From Bimastos eiseni (lineage: Eukaryota > Annelida > Clitellata > Crassiclitellata > Lumbricidae): a stretch of DNA of 64,000 nucleotides. Shown here in pieces: positions 46,870-59,114 of the stretch (the first letter of the stretch is position 1; each line of letters begins with the position of its first letter). Made by a program: the position numbers and the translations under genes. The DNA is taken from NCBI GenBank assembly GCA_959347315.1, contig OY365810.1:8014598-8078597 (forward strand), read 5' to 3'. The notes beneath the pieces were generated by a model. That model saw only the letters and a list, made by a program, of their open reading frames with translations, did not search any database and was not told where the DNA came from.

Positions 46870-49800
46870 ATGGCTTGTTTAGCACGACTGAGGGATGATA
46901 CGAAGTTCCTAGAGACAACTTTCCCTCGAAGCCACCGTCGCTTTCAGATACTATCGGCCACTGTAGATGAGGTTTCCTGTCGATTTATAATTGGAGGGGC
47001 AGGTGGAAGCGACAGAGCGGGGTGTGAATCCATGGTCGAAGCCGTCGTCTTTACGGCCAACTTCAGCGTAAGGAATCTGCACCATTTCTTGACCAAAGTG
47101 GCTTTTTATAGGAATTTAAATGGAGGCTTATAGTGTACGAAAATAAAAAATTAGGTCGTTCGCCAACTTTTTAGCTTATTTTAATAAACGAAAATTATTC
47201 GATTGATTTATATTGGGTTCATTTACCATAGAACTTTGTATGTTGAGTTGTGCGTTTAGTGGCAGCTTGTCACCAATAGAATTTTCAGTCTGCTTGCAAA
47301 CAATATACCAAAGGTGAAAATATGCAATACATTGTATAGAGATGCTTGAAGTTTAGTTGGCACAATGTTCTTACACTTTGCATTATTTACAATTTTATCT
47401 GCTTTCGATAGTCATCATTAAATAAATGTTATTAGATTTAGATTTGTCGGTTAGCAACATACCAACTACACCAAGTATATTGCCATCATTTGAAATAAAA
47501 TGTAATGCAATCATTTGTTGTGAAATGTATTGAGTGTTATCATTTCTGAATCGTTACTGTATTTCCAGTATGGTTACTGAACATTTAGAAGTGCCATGTG
47601 GTAGCCCATCAATAGTAATGTGTTGTCTATAGGGATCAGCCGGAAATCGCCTCGGACATTTGCCTCGGCCGAATATCTCAATTTTCATCACTACTCGGAA
47701 GTATTCGCCTCGGCAAATACTTAACATGCAAATAGTTGCAAAAATTAATTTTTTAATTTAACTAAGGATTACTTAAATTTTACTTTGTCATTTTGACAAT
47801 ATTATGTTTTTGAAGTTTTCTGTTTTTTTGCCTCCCCATGAGTAAACAACAACTTCAACAAGATGGCAACCGGAAATAAAATAAAGAGTCTCGATCATCC
47901 AGCGCTAGTAAATTAAGGCGCTAGTAACCATGAGTACCTGACGCCATAAACATTTTCAATTTTTTCATTTCCGGTCAATCTAATTGGTAACTATAGCAAC
48001 AAACCCAAAGAGGTTAAAGCTTATATTATATTAATATTATAATTATATAACCTAGAGAGGACAGCCTAACCTTTTCCTTAAGAATAAAATAAAAATGGCA
48101 GTCTGTGGTCTTTGACAGACGGCAACAACACTTTCCGCCATTTAATAAAGTAATAGCCTAAGCCTAACTGAAAAAAAGCTAGTTGGTCAGCTGCTTCAAG
48201 CGATATATTTTGATTACTTTCCTTCTTATATAGTATATTCTATTGCAGGCCTAAAACATGTCAGTCACAATATCCACATGTTATTAGGATTTAGGACTGG
48301 AGTTCGAGGCTAGATTATTTCTAAATTTTCTATACCTCTTTGGTGCAGACGTAGAGACGTTGATTCATTTAATGAAGTTAAAACTTAAAAACTATAAAAG
48401 ATACAATTAAAAATTAATAAATATAAAAAAATACTGGAGCATGCTTGAAATTGAATGCTTCGCATGAACATTCTATTATCAAGCTTTGGACATGGAAAAA
48501 AATTCAAAGAATTGGTACTCAGTTACTACCCGGTTCGTACCCGGATCCGGCAAATAGTACATCCAGAATTTTTCAAATACTCGGATTCGGTACTCGGTGA
48601 AAATTGTCTACCCGGCTGACCCCTAGTTGTCTATTACATAATTTAACCTACTTGGAACTGTAGTTAATAACTTCTATCATGATGCACCAAAACTAGGCCA
48701 TAATTCGTGCAACATCCAGACGATTAGCCCTCATGTGACTGCTTCTTTGAACTTCTTGAAATCCATGGTTTGAAGACCCATAGGTGTCCAATGCAATCCT
48801 GGTGTCAGTTGCCAGAGACCAGGACCACTGCACACTCCCTGGGTCTAAAGACCAGTAGGTGTCTACTGCAACCCTAATCTCTATATCCAGAGTATTCTGT
48901 TTGTCTTGTTTATTTATGATCGACGTATCGGCAACCATTCGACCGACCCTCCTCTTGTTTTTAGGCAGGGGACTGGCTTTGCTGTTGTAAAGTACAAGAG
49001 TCGAGGTATTGGTTTATCATCAGAGTTTTCTTACTCCTTTCCCATGCTTCTCTACCAAGTTACCCACTTTGCAGTGGGGTCAGGTTTATTGTGATGGCGA
49101 CTTTGATCTCGCCATGCCACAACTCCGTCTATGGGTATATACAGTTTTTCAAGGAGGTGGTGTCGTCACTCACCACCTCACTGCACCCTAGTTTAGTTGC
49201 TGCTGTTGGTCCACGACTGCTTATTCATCGGGAACAAATCCCGCTTATTTCGAAGCTATCCATCATACTGACGGACATTCCAATATCCCTCAACTATGGA
49301 TGTGCTGGGTTGCAGAATATTTCTGCTCCACCCCAGTGACTACTTGCAGCTATAATACACACTCGTATATAATTCCCTGTTGAACGGATGCAGTTATTGT
49401 TTATAGTACGGCTTTTTTCTTGTTAGTTTGCTGATCGTGTCTTTGTAAAGCGCCCTTGTAGTGACATGGCTGCCTTACGGCACTTTAGAAATCGTTTGTT
49501 TAATAATAATAATAATAATAATACTTTATTGATTAACAATAGATCTGATAATTTTGTATAGGAGTCCTACCCACAGACTGCTCCAATTTGGTTCACAGAG
49601 TCGGAAATCAGTCCGATTGCTGCTATTCTAGAGAAACTGTCGGAGACGTCAAAGGGTAACTACAATGTAAGTCTTATCTCTGAGTCACAGTCATGTAATT
49701 TCAAATTTGTTTAGCACATTTTCAAGCCAAAGAACCGTGGTACACTTTGTTAAGTGTCTTAAGGCGTGTGCATAAAAGGAAAACTATGACCAAGACGAGG

Positions 49801-52800
49801 AATTGTGGTGTGAGATTTTCATTGCAGGACAAGATTTGAACTTGTTCCTGAGACTTTGTGGCTTTCATTCATTCATTCTGATGATGATGATGATGATGAT
49901 GATGATTTGTATTGTATCAGTTCAGTGAACCTACTCAGGAGCACTTCCCAGTCCAGCAAAAAAGAAAGACTTGAGTGAATTATAAAACCCAGTTTAATTG
50001 ATCAAGGATAGTGAAAGTAACTCTAATGGTCGGTTGTTTCAGAGCATGAACCTACCACCAAATGAGCTCAGAACTGCATAATAGCCAAGTGAACCTATTG
50101 ATCTAGGAGTTCACCATTTGTCAATGAGCAAATCACCTGATGAGCTGCAAATGTCGGAAACTGGCCAACAAAGATCGCATTGATAAGAGGCCATAGCGAC
50201 AATGCATACGCACATACATTCATGCATACATTCATTCATACATTCATGCATACATTCATGCATGCATACATTCATGCATGCATACATTCATGCATGCATA
50301 AGTACACAGATGATGGAGCAATTATAGACAAATGGCTTTGATAAATGACTAATAAATCATTCACAAGCTCATGACAGTGGACAAGCTTTTCTAAAGCTTT
50401 TTTTTAAATGCAAAGGAATAAACATAAGTTCTTGCAATATCTCTAGTTTTAATGTTGCAACGATGCAATGTGTGATGAGTTTCAAGCAATGTCCTGTTTC
50501 TACCTAAGACATTCCATGCAGTTGATATAATTTGTTTTCCCCATCATTTCCAACTGCAGTCCTCTTCGACACAGGATAGTTTTTAAAATGTCCCAAAACC
50601 TCTAGCAGATTTTTGTTTGACAGTCTATTCTTATTTAAGCTGTTTCTGAACATAAGAACCCAGAGAGTTCCAGATAAAGCAATAACACTTGTGAATGGAA
50701 GCTAGCCAAAAGACAGACATGATGTGTGCCCAGTATGTATCTTGGGAAAGACTCAATGATGCAATTTGCAGTTAAATAACTGTAATATTCCTGGACCACA
50801 CAGCTGTTGATGCATATTGTCTAGCTCAGGTTGATTTGTATAAAAAAATCACCCCAACATTGAACCATTCATAACTTTTTATGTACTGTGGTGCTGATCA
50901 GTTACTGTTAAAGAGAACATTTTTAAAATTGTTGACAGATATGTAAGCAGACTCGACTGTTAATCACGGAACTCTGCCATGAATATCGCCAACAACTTCC
51001 AGACGAAGTGCAGCGCATCGACGAGTATTTGCTCGGAAAAGTAAGCACGTCATTTCTATTTCTCTTTATGTCTGACTTTTGTCAGTGCTCTGTTTTGCTT
51101 TCTGTTTGAGGCAGATGAGAAGTTTTAGCTGTCTGAGTCATTCAATGTTTGTCTTTTCTCATTGGCTTGAGGGTTTTTGTGATCCTGGGTTCTTGTGAAA
51201 AATAGTTGAGCAATAATTGAATAACTTTCTCAATGTTTACTGCAGCATATTAAATTCTTAATATGTTAATTAATATGTAAAACTTGTGAACTCTCATTGT
51301 TGCGATTTCTGATTACGTGGCTTGTCGATTAAGTTTTGCTGTAATACTGTAACTGGCAACTTACTGCTTTCTATTTTTATACAAAAACATACTTTATTTG
51401 TCTTGGGTATAAATTATGATCTTTCGAAATATTCATGGTATATAATAGCAACTATGTATCATTTCTTATAATGTAAGTAGTTGTAAGTATTTCACAGATA
51501 TTGATTTTGAGACCAAGTTAACTAAATGTTATAATGTTCTTAAGCTCCAATATTTGTTGGAGCATCTGAGTTAGTACACAGAGTATGCTCAGCTGGCTCA
51601 AACTTGCAGTCAACGAATTATAGACCCAGCATGTCATGTAATAGATGAACAGACTCCTTATCAGTTTTCTTCATTTACTTTGCAATGCAGTATCATAATG
51701 CAGTACAGTACAACAGATTTTGATATTGCCACACTTCCAGAGTTCAGAAGTGCATGCACGGCCAACCAATGCATAACTGTGGCTCTAGGGCTTGCTCATG
51801 GTCATTACAGAGTGGATGCTCAAGCCCATACTCTCTGTGTCACTTTCCTCCAAGCATCTATTCATTCACTCAACTGGCTTATCAATATAGTGATGTACGT
51901 TCTAGCCACATTGAAATACTGTCTTTTAGAGCATATTATCATTAGGTTCTACACTTCTACAGCCACAGTGCCACTTGTGCGGCACGGTGGCTGATCGGTT
52001 AGAGCAGTCGGCCCGACTGCACTGAGGGAGTGGGTTCGACCCTCGTCTGAGGCGTCAATCACTGTGTAGGGACCTTGAGCAAGTCCTTCGTGTACAATTG
52101 CTCTGCAGTACATCTGCAATTGCACCGTCAAGGCGTGTGTGTGCCTTCTGAGCAAAAGATGTTGGAAGAAGGGCGATATCAAATTTCAAGAATTTCAAAT
52201 TTCTACAGCTCATTTGACATTTGTGTTATCAGTTATATTGATTGAGAATTTTCACTGCAGTTTTGCATTCGACAATGGTTGTTTTGAATTCCTAGATAGG
52301 TTGAAGCCCTGGCATTAATCAGGCTAAATGTGATCGATTTATGCTAAGTCTCTTTATGTGATGGTTTTCTTATTCTAGAATGATCAGATGGAGGTCGATA
52401 GTTCAGATGAAGACCCAGATGAATTTCATTATGAAATGGAACTCACAGAACAGAGGTTGTATGTTCAGGCATTTAGTCAGACAGTTTTTCAGCCAAAATT
52501 CAGTCAGTAGTTTAGTCAAAAAATAATTCAGTCACCGAGTAGTTCGCCAAACATTCAGTCAATTTGTCGAACAGCTTTCAGTTAGCAATGACCCAAAAGT
52601 TCAGTCATTTAGTCAGCCTAGCATTTAGTCACTTAGTAAAAAAGTTTTTTATCACCCAAAAGTTTAGTCATTTAGTCAGCCTAGCGTTTAGTCACTTAGT
52701 GAAAAAGTTTTTTATCACCCTAAGGTTCCATTATTTATGCAGCCAAACATTCACTAAGTCTCAAAGTGTTTCCATCGGTTTTTTTTCATTAGCATGCCAT

Positions 52801-55800
52801 TGCTGTCCATATGAAAGAGTTCATTGTTTAACGATCTTTTGACGTAAGCATAGAATGTTCGACATACGTTTAGGGCTCATATAGACATGCATTGTATTTG
52901 GAGATTTGAAAGTAACCAATTGGTTTTGCTGCAAGTGAGTTGCAGGCAAAGGAGGAATCTGATGGGATCGACACGGAACATCTTATGACTCTTGAGAAAC
53001 TGAAGCAATCACAGAGACTGGAATTTGAAAGAGTGCGTTACATACCATTCTGATTTAGAGACATGATGACAATGAGCATTCATTTGATCATTTATTCATC
53101 TAGAACATGTATGTAGCAGCTTTTGAAGTATCTATGGTGAGGCACTCAAGATTGGCTCTATATGGTGAAATGGAATCAGAGTTTGGGCGATGATAGAATT
53201 AGGGTTGGGTCGAGGTAAGCTATCTTGCCGATTATTCTTAATTTGGTACAGTTTCTGAATGTTGAAATTTATTATCTATGACAGATGTATCTACTGACAA
53301 TAAATTGATTCAAGTTCACTGATTTCCTTGTCTGTTAATTTTGTGTAGGGTCAGTGTTCTCCGTATGAAAATGTTCAGATAATGAGTTACTTTTTTATTA
53401 GCATTTATTCATCGAGAAATTAATTGCTCTGTACATTGAACAGTTAATTGCTTTATGCCATATTAAATGCTGGAGTTGGTCTCCTAATGCAGGTAGCATC
53501 AACAATGATGGCCAGTTTGCTACAAATGAAGCTGCAGGAGGGAAGGATAGTTAAATGGCAACACTTTTGCGTGAAGAACGAATGGATCTTGCAAAATGTG
53601 GTTTGATACCCATAGACCCTCCTCTAGCCCACAACCTAGGGGCAGCTGTAAAATGAATTGGTGTCTAACAGGATGCCATGAATTTTGCTCAATAAGAGCT
53701 TGAAATTTGTACTATCATGCTTCAGTATTGCTGACTGTGGTTTGTCAGTGAAATATCAATAAATCCAAATACTATTATTAGGTAAGACTCATGATGCATT
53801 GAAGTCAGGTCGGTATATGAGGGTCATGGAAAGTAGGAGTTAAGCTGTGAAGAAAGAAGTTGTGTTGTTGTATTTCAGTGAGATGGGTTTGAATCGGGTT
53901 CTTTATTTTTTCCAGGGTTCCGTTTCCGGATCAGTGCAAGCGACTGATCGTCTGATGAAGGAACTACGAGATATCTATCGATCGAGTAGTTTCAAACAAG
54001 GTTCAGCGACTGACTATGAATGCTTTTCAATTAGGTTTCATTTTGTGAGAGATAGCAATTGTAAATGAGATGTGTTTTAAAATGATCGTTTAGTTAGTGG
54101 ATGTGTGTGCTAAATAGTGGTTTTTATAGCTACATTTACACTTAAGCGAAATCCTTGTGCCCTAGAAAAAGGTAGTTTCTGTGCTGAAATGTTTACATAT
54201 TGCTTTGTAAGTTTACTCTCAACATGTAGCCCCAATGGGAATTTTGATGACCTCAGAATATCTTAACTTAACCAATTGACATTGTCTGTTATAAAGAATC
54301 ATTGTTCATGTTTTTGCTACAATGGGTTTCGTATGGTTCAACCACAAAGTTGTTTCTGATATGAACTCGGATTGCTTATTATACAACTGCCTTGATCCAA
54401 CACTGGGCGTTTGCTGTTGTGGGTCCATCGACCTTCTTTCATCAATAAGTGCTAAACCAAAGACTGGCCTCTTTCAATCGGCTTCCCGCTCTTTAAAAGT
54501 GTTTCTTTCCACCAGGGTTTCTGTGCTGAAAGAGGTGCTATATAAATGTAAGGATACAATACAATAAACAGTTTTCATGTTTGTTGCTTCACCAATGTGC
54601 CATTTCAGCACCATGATCGTAATATGCATTTGTCAAAGTACTATAAATGTGTTACATTATAAGAACCTGTTGACAGTTCTGTGTACTAATCAACTGTGTT
54701 TAAAATTCTTCTTCTGTGAGTGGCTGTTGTTTTTAATCTCTTTGTGTGTAGCATTATAGGTGACTATTGAATGTGATTGCTTTTATGATGTAGGCATCTA
54801 TTCTGTGGATCTGGTTAACGACAGCCTCTACGAATGGAATGTCAAGATGTTCAAGTGAGACTTTGCTAATTTGGCCCAGTGTATTAGCACGCAATTATAA
54901 TCGTATATTTCTAATGTGTTTCTGCAAGATAGTTTATATAACAGATTTATATATAGTTTATATAACAATGATACCAATAAGTTTTCGATTTGAAAAGAAC
55001 TGTCTCTGATTAGGTTTTCTTGAAGTGGTGCTATATAAATTACAATTGCAATTTGATTTCTTATTTCATTGGGATGTCATACCGAGAGCACTTCTGAGGA
55101 GCTAGCACTTTAAGAATTGTTATCTAAGTTCTTGGATACAATTACAGTGATTTATTAATACAATTATGATGATTAATTACCATTTCTAAATTTTTTACAC
55201 TCAAAACAAATTGATATATTTTTGACTTGGTAGCAATTTTCAGTTTGTAACTATTCAAATGTTTGTCATGAAATTGACGTCAAGCTTGCGATCTGTGTAA
55301 CCTATGCAGTATGATTATCCAACTGTTGAACACTAGCTGTGGTTATTTAATCAAAACATCCTTCAGCTCCAAGTCTGTAGGACATTATCTAGCAGAGGCT
55401 GTTTGCTAAATGAGTAGTATTATTTTAGTATTTCTTTAGTATCATTATATTAATCATATGAAATGAGTAGTGGTTTAGTTTTGCTACTTCAACTAAATGC
55501 ACCTTATATCACCTTTGCTAAACTATTTCTTTAATATTGTTATATTCACCTTATATGAAATGAGTATAGGTTTTAAATTTATACAAGGATATAATTGGAC
55601 AGATTTTACCTTGCCATGTACATTTGAAAATGCTTAAAGTGAATGGTGCAAAGTTTATTGTTTTTAATTGTGCTGCTTTCTAATTAGTGTTGGTTGACAA
55701 TTGCTTTTCTAGAGTTGATACCGACAGCGCCCTCTATAATGACTTAGCTACCTACAAGAAGGAAGGTTTTGATCACATCCTACTCAATTGCACTTTCAAG

Positions 55801-58800
55801 GTATTAAGGTTCTCCATCTTCTAAAGTTGGTGTCTTTTTATGTATAAGGGGCTGGGGAGTCGATTGTCATTTGGGTACGGCAGAGGGTATGGATTTGAGC
55901 TTTCTTTGAGACTGTTAATCAACACAATAAAGCGATGCTTAGTCATTAGATAATGGACATGATAATGACATTATTATGTCCACTCAGACTCTTTTTATAC
56001 TCGCCTTAAAAGTGTTCTTTTCAGCCGTGCCAGGGTAGGGCGCGCTCCTGAGTAGTAGCCTTGAAGGGGCGGTATATAAATCTTTGTAATGTAATGAATG
56101 AATGATATGATGTATATCTTTTCACAGCTTTTCTGAATTTCTTTCATCAGTAGCCGTTCTTTATGTGTCCACTGGTGATTAATATCTGTGCTATTGTAAC
56201 ATTATGCACATCTTATCTATGTATCTTCATGTTAGGTCTCTCGCAGTGACCTGCCTTCTGTGAATGCTCAAGACATCCACAAAATGCCACTTAGGGAACT
56301 TACACCTATTTATTGCCCAACATTCTGAAACACCTATAAAGCATATATTATATATCATGCCTCTGATAGCTAGTTACTGCAAATCTTTATAGTTGGACTT
56401 CAAGAGTACGAAGAGAAGCTGTCCACCAAACTTATGAAAGTCACTAAAAGCACAGAGGATGGCTTTTGTGTGCAGAAGTGCAGGCATTGATGCTTGTAAT
56501 GGGTAATCCTACAATCAAGGAGAGACCAAGAGAATGGTGTCCACCAAGACTTATGAAAATCTGCCAGGGACACAGATAATTAATTACCTTTATGTGCAGA
56601 AGTCCATGCATTGATGATTATAATGAGAATTCTGCAATCAAAGCATTTTGCATATCTTCCATCCATTTTATTTGAATGCTTATATACATCAGGATACCAA
56701 TGCCACTAAACATTGAAGTTGCACTTTGAAGAACTTCATAAAAGTAATCAACTGCTTCATTGCATTTCTACAAATATATTTGCATCAGCCAGAAGCAATT
56801 GTTTTTTCAAAGCAGCTGAATACACAATTCATCTACAGTTCAACACAGAGATTCATCATTTAAAAATATCGCCATCAAATTGCTTTAGTTATCTCGTGGT
56901 TCTCCCTTGGGTTCAATAATAAAATGGAGTTTTTATTCTGCAGGAGACGTTTCCATTTGAGCCGCCATTTGTTCGAGTCATCCATCCGGTTATTTCCGGT
57001 GGATACGTGTTGGCTGGTGGCGCCATCTGTATGGAACTCTTGACAAAACACGGCTGGAGCAGCGCCTACAGCCTCGAATCACTTATTCTCCAGATCGCAG
57101 CCACTCTCGTCAAGGGCAAGGCGAGGATACAGTTTGGTGCTGCCAAGGTATATATCATCATCTTTGTATGTGTGTTTGTATGTATGTGTGTGTTTGTATG
57201 TATGTGTGTATGGATGCATGTGGTGTGTGTTTATGTGTAGCAGGACATTTCTGTAGCTCATTTTGAGGGTCTTAAAAGGACCAAAAATTTCCAGCATTTT
57301 TCATGTAACTTAAGTTTAGTAGTAGGTGTTGTGTGAATTATTACTGATTTGTCTATTGTGTAGATGTGGGTACAGGTGAATTGCTGAAGCAACCCTTTGC
57401 ACATTCATCTTGTTTACTGAATCAATGAGACTTTTTATGTTTGCTATGTTGTCTTAGACCTGAATTTTTACTTTATTTTCTAAAATAACTATTGCTATAC
57501 TAAAAAAGCTTGTTTTATGCACTTAATAAGGCTAATAGTTTCTGGTTGAATCTGGTATGTTGCCTTCCTTTGCAGCATTTGCCTATGGCTTGATAACAGT
57601 TTTGCCCAGTTATCTTGCATTTGATCTTCCTTCTCTCTTTAGTACACAGCACCTTAACCCCCATTGACTTTTCCTCGTGCCCGGCCCTCAGTTGCTATCC
57701 TGGAATTTTACTAATTTTTATGCTTCTGACAGATTATGTATATAGATGTTTTGTTTGTACCTGTTTATTTGTACATTTTGTACGCTTGCAGATGTCTGAT
57801 TAAAGAATTTATTTACTTAATTACAATGCTCATATGTTAGATCACATTTAGAAGTTGCCTGCAGTACAGTGATGATGTTTGTTTTTGTAGACTCAGTACA
57901 GTGATGATGTTTGTTTCTGTAGACTCAGTACAGTGATGATGTTTGTTTTTGTAGACTCAGTACAGTGATGATGTTTGTTTTTGTAGACTCAGTACAGTGA
58001 TGTTTGTTTTTGTAGACTCAGTACAGTGTTTGTTTTTGTAGACTCAGTGCAGTGTTTGTTTTTGTAGACTCAGTACAGTCTGGCTAGAGCTCACCAATCC
58101 TTCAAATCGCTTATTATGATACACGAGAAGAACGGTTTGCATACATTTGTTTGAATTGATTCTTACCTATGAGCTGTGTCATGTTGATCGTCTCTGTTGT
58201 TTCCGTCACCAGAGGGGATTTCTAAACGCCCTCATACATTGTATATAAGCATGAACTTATTCTGTGCAGTTCTCTAAGATCATTGTTACAATATCATCGT
58301 AGGGAAATTTTTAAAATCATTGTGGCAACTTGTTATGTTGATTTATGATTGCGATTAGTGTTGACTTATATATTTAACTGCTTCGATAACATATTCACAG
58401 ATTGGTTACAGCATTGTGAATTAAAATAAACAGGAGCCAGTTAAATGATGCCTAACATGTTCAGTAAAATAATATAACATTGGGGCTGACATTCCCTGAG
58501 TATATATTTAAAGTTAAGTTGATATTACTATTATTACTATAAATTTATTTATATTATTATGCGCATATTAAGTACCACTATCAAAGTACTGACCATCAGT
58601 TTGTGACTCCGATCACTTGTGAGTGAAAGACTTGCTCATTGCTCAAGATCCCTGCACATTGACCACCTCAGACGTGGTTGGAACTTCTACTCTCCATGTC
58701 ACAAGGCAAACGTTCTAACCTATAGGCCACCGTGTCCCTAGAAGTTCTTCTCTTCAGATTTTTTTCTGCATTCCCTTTTGTACCAGAACAGTATGCTTTA

Positions 58801-59114
58801 TCAAAAGTCTCAAGACCTTGGTTCTAAGGTTTACATTCAGAGATACATAAGATCCAAATATTTGTGTGAGATTATTTTGAACCTGTAAATGTTGCTGAAG
58901 ATACTAGTACAATGTCGACTCGTCTACATTGTGAAAGGTACACTTTCATCAAAATCCCTTCAATGCAGAGCTAGGTTTGCATTGACAAATCCACGTTGAA
59001 TACTAACTGGAATCTGCATAATCATTGTGTATGTAGCTTCCATATTGATGTCTTCATAAGAACCATTTGCTTGTGTTTCTAGGCTGGTTTACTCCTCCAA
59101 AAGAAGACGGATAA
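46870..59114 (+). CDS. UBE2Q2: Ubiquitin-conjugating enzyme E2 Q (UBE2Q family)
   Basis: Eleven exons: 46870-47067, 49562-49666, 50939-51040, 52379-52455, 52936-53032, 53916-54000, 54794-54854, 55713-55800, 56944-57147, 58068-58134, 59083-59114. Phases agree and give 371 codons, close to human UBE2Q2 (375). The ATG has a strong context (GCGATGG). The N-terminal RWD-like part begins [20 protein letters not shown] and continues [12 protein letters not shown] short acidic linker ([14 protein letters not shown]) leads to the UBC domain: [30 protein letters not shown], and [19 protein letters not shown], where C300 is the expected catalytic Cys; it ends [13 protein letters not shown]. It should carry ubiquitin as a thioester and pass it to substrates. 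UBE2Q1 versus UBE2Q2 orthology is unresolved. The least certain boundary is 52455/52936; an acceptor at 52945 would need a different donor. Introns hold a hAT element, SINEs and seven tandem acceptors before exon 10. Confidence 0.9.
47630..48625. mobile_element. hAT-type element with perfect 8-bp target duplication
   Basis: Termini TAGGGATCAGCCGG (47630) and CCGGCTGACCCCTA (ending 48625) are inverted with one mismatch in 14. Both flanks are GTTGTCTA (47622-47629 and 48626-48633). Subterminal motifs around CTCGGCAAATA and GGCAAATAGTA recur at each end. The 996-bp interior has no intact transposase. It sits in UBE2Q intron 1. Confidence 0.82.
48940..49525 (+). repeat. Retroelement 3' end of undetermined class
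   Basis: The terminal part (GCGCCCTTGTAGTGACATGG, then CTTACGGCACTTTAGAAATC, then an AAT triplet run) is similar to 2340-2400. Upstream DNA is less AT-rich than the intron around it, with broken frames but no motif I can name. It ends 37 bp before UBE2Q exon 2. Confidence 0.4.
50205..50300. repeat. CATA/CATTCATGCATG microsatellite
   Basis: Tandem CATACATTCATGCATG units in UBE2Q intron 2. Confidence 0.85.
51980..52190 (+). repeat. tRNA-derived SINE
   Basis: GGTGGCTGATCGGTTAGAGC matches a pol III A-box region and GTGGGTTCGACCCTC a B box. A body with GGGACCTTGAGCAAGTCCTT and the tail GAAGAAGGGCGATATCAAAT follow. Parts recur at 43.64, 58.61 (reverse) and 59.74 kb, so the family is dispersed. 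It is in UBE2Q intron 3. The tRNA fold is not conserved, so it is not a tRNA gene. Confidence 0.72.
52465..52735. repeat. TTAGTCA-type heptamer repeat tract
   Basis: Irregular repetition of ATTTAGTCA/ATTCAGTCA starts ten bases after the exon 4 donor of UBE2Q. It includes two copies of a unit of about 60 bp (CAAAAGTT, then AGTCATTTAGTCAGCCTAGC, then AGTTTTTTATCACC). It is non-coding, and the tract almost touches the splice donor. Confidence 0.7.
54480..54568 (+). repeat. LINE-like 3' tail (GGTGCTATATAAATG family)
   Basis: CTCTTTAAAAGTGTTTCTTT, then CAGGGTTTCTGTGCTGAAAG, then AGGTGCTATATAAATGTAAG. Similar tails occur at 54990-55055 (CTTGAAGTGGTGCTATATAA) and 56000-56095 (CCTTAAAAGTGTTCTTTTCA, then CTTGAAGGGGCGGTATATAA). 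All three are 5'-truncated copies in UBE2Q introns. Confidence 0.5.
57861..58067 (+). repeat. Tandem array of seven 3' splice acceptor copies before UBE2Q exon 10
   Basis: Units of 32, 32, 32, 29, 26 and 26 bp each contain TTTGTTTTTGTAG/ACTCAGTACAGTG, that is a pyrimidine tract, an AG and the first bases of exon 10. The AGs end at 57890, 57922, 57954, 57986, 58015, 58041 and 58067; only the last is followed by the exon proper (ACTCAGTACAGTCTGGC). Use of the copies 81 or 177 bases upstream would keep the phase but read an in-frame TAG just before the exon. The copy 26 bases upstream shifts the frame into a TGA soon after. Any upstream choice I traced would truncate the E2 C-terminus. Confidence 0.92.
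58607..58741 (-). repeat. SINE copy, minus strand
   Basis: Reverse-strand reading starts CTAGGGACACGGTGGCCTAT, then AGGTTAGAACG, and later GGGATCTTGAGCAA. This matches the family at 51.98 kb (GCACGGTGGCTGATCGGTTAGAGC, then GGGACCTTGAGCAA). The B box is degraded. It lies in the last UBE2Q intron. Confidence 0.55.

Noticed and set aside
57861..58067. Regular repeats and spacers resembling a CRISPR array
   Set aside because: The repeats are contiguous with no unique spacers, lie in a eukaryotic intron and end in a splice acceptor.
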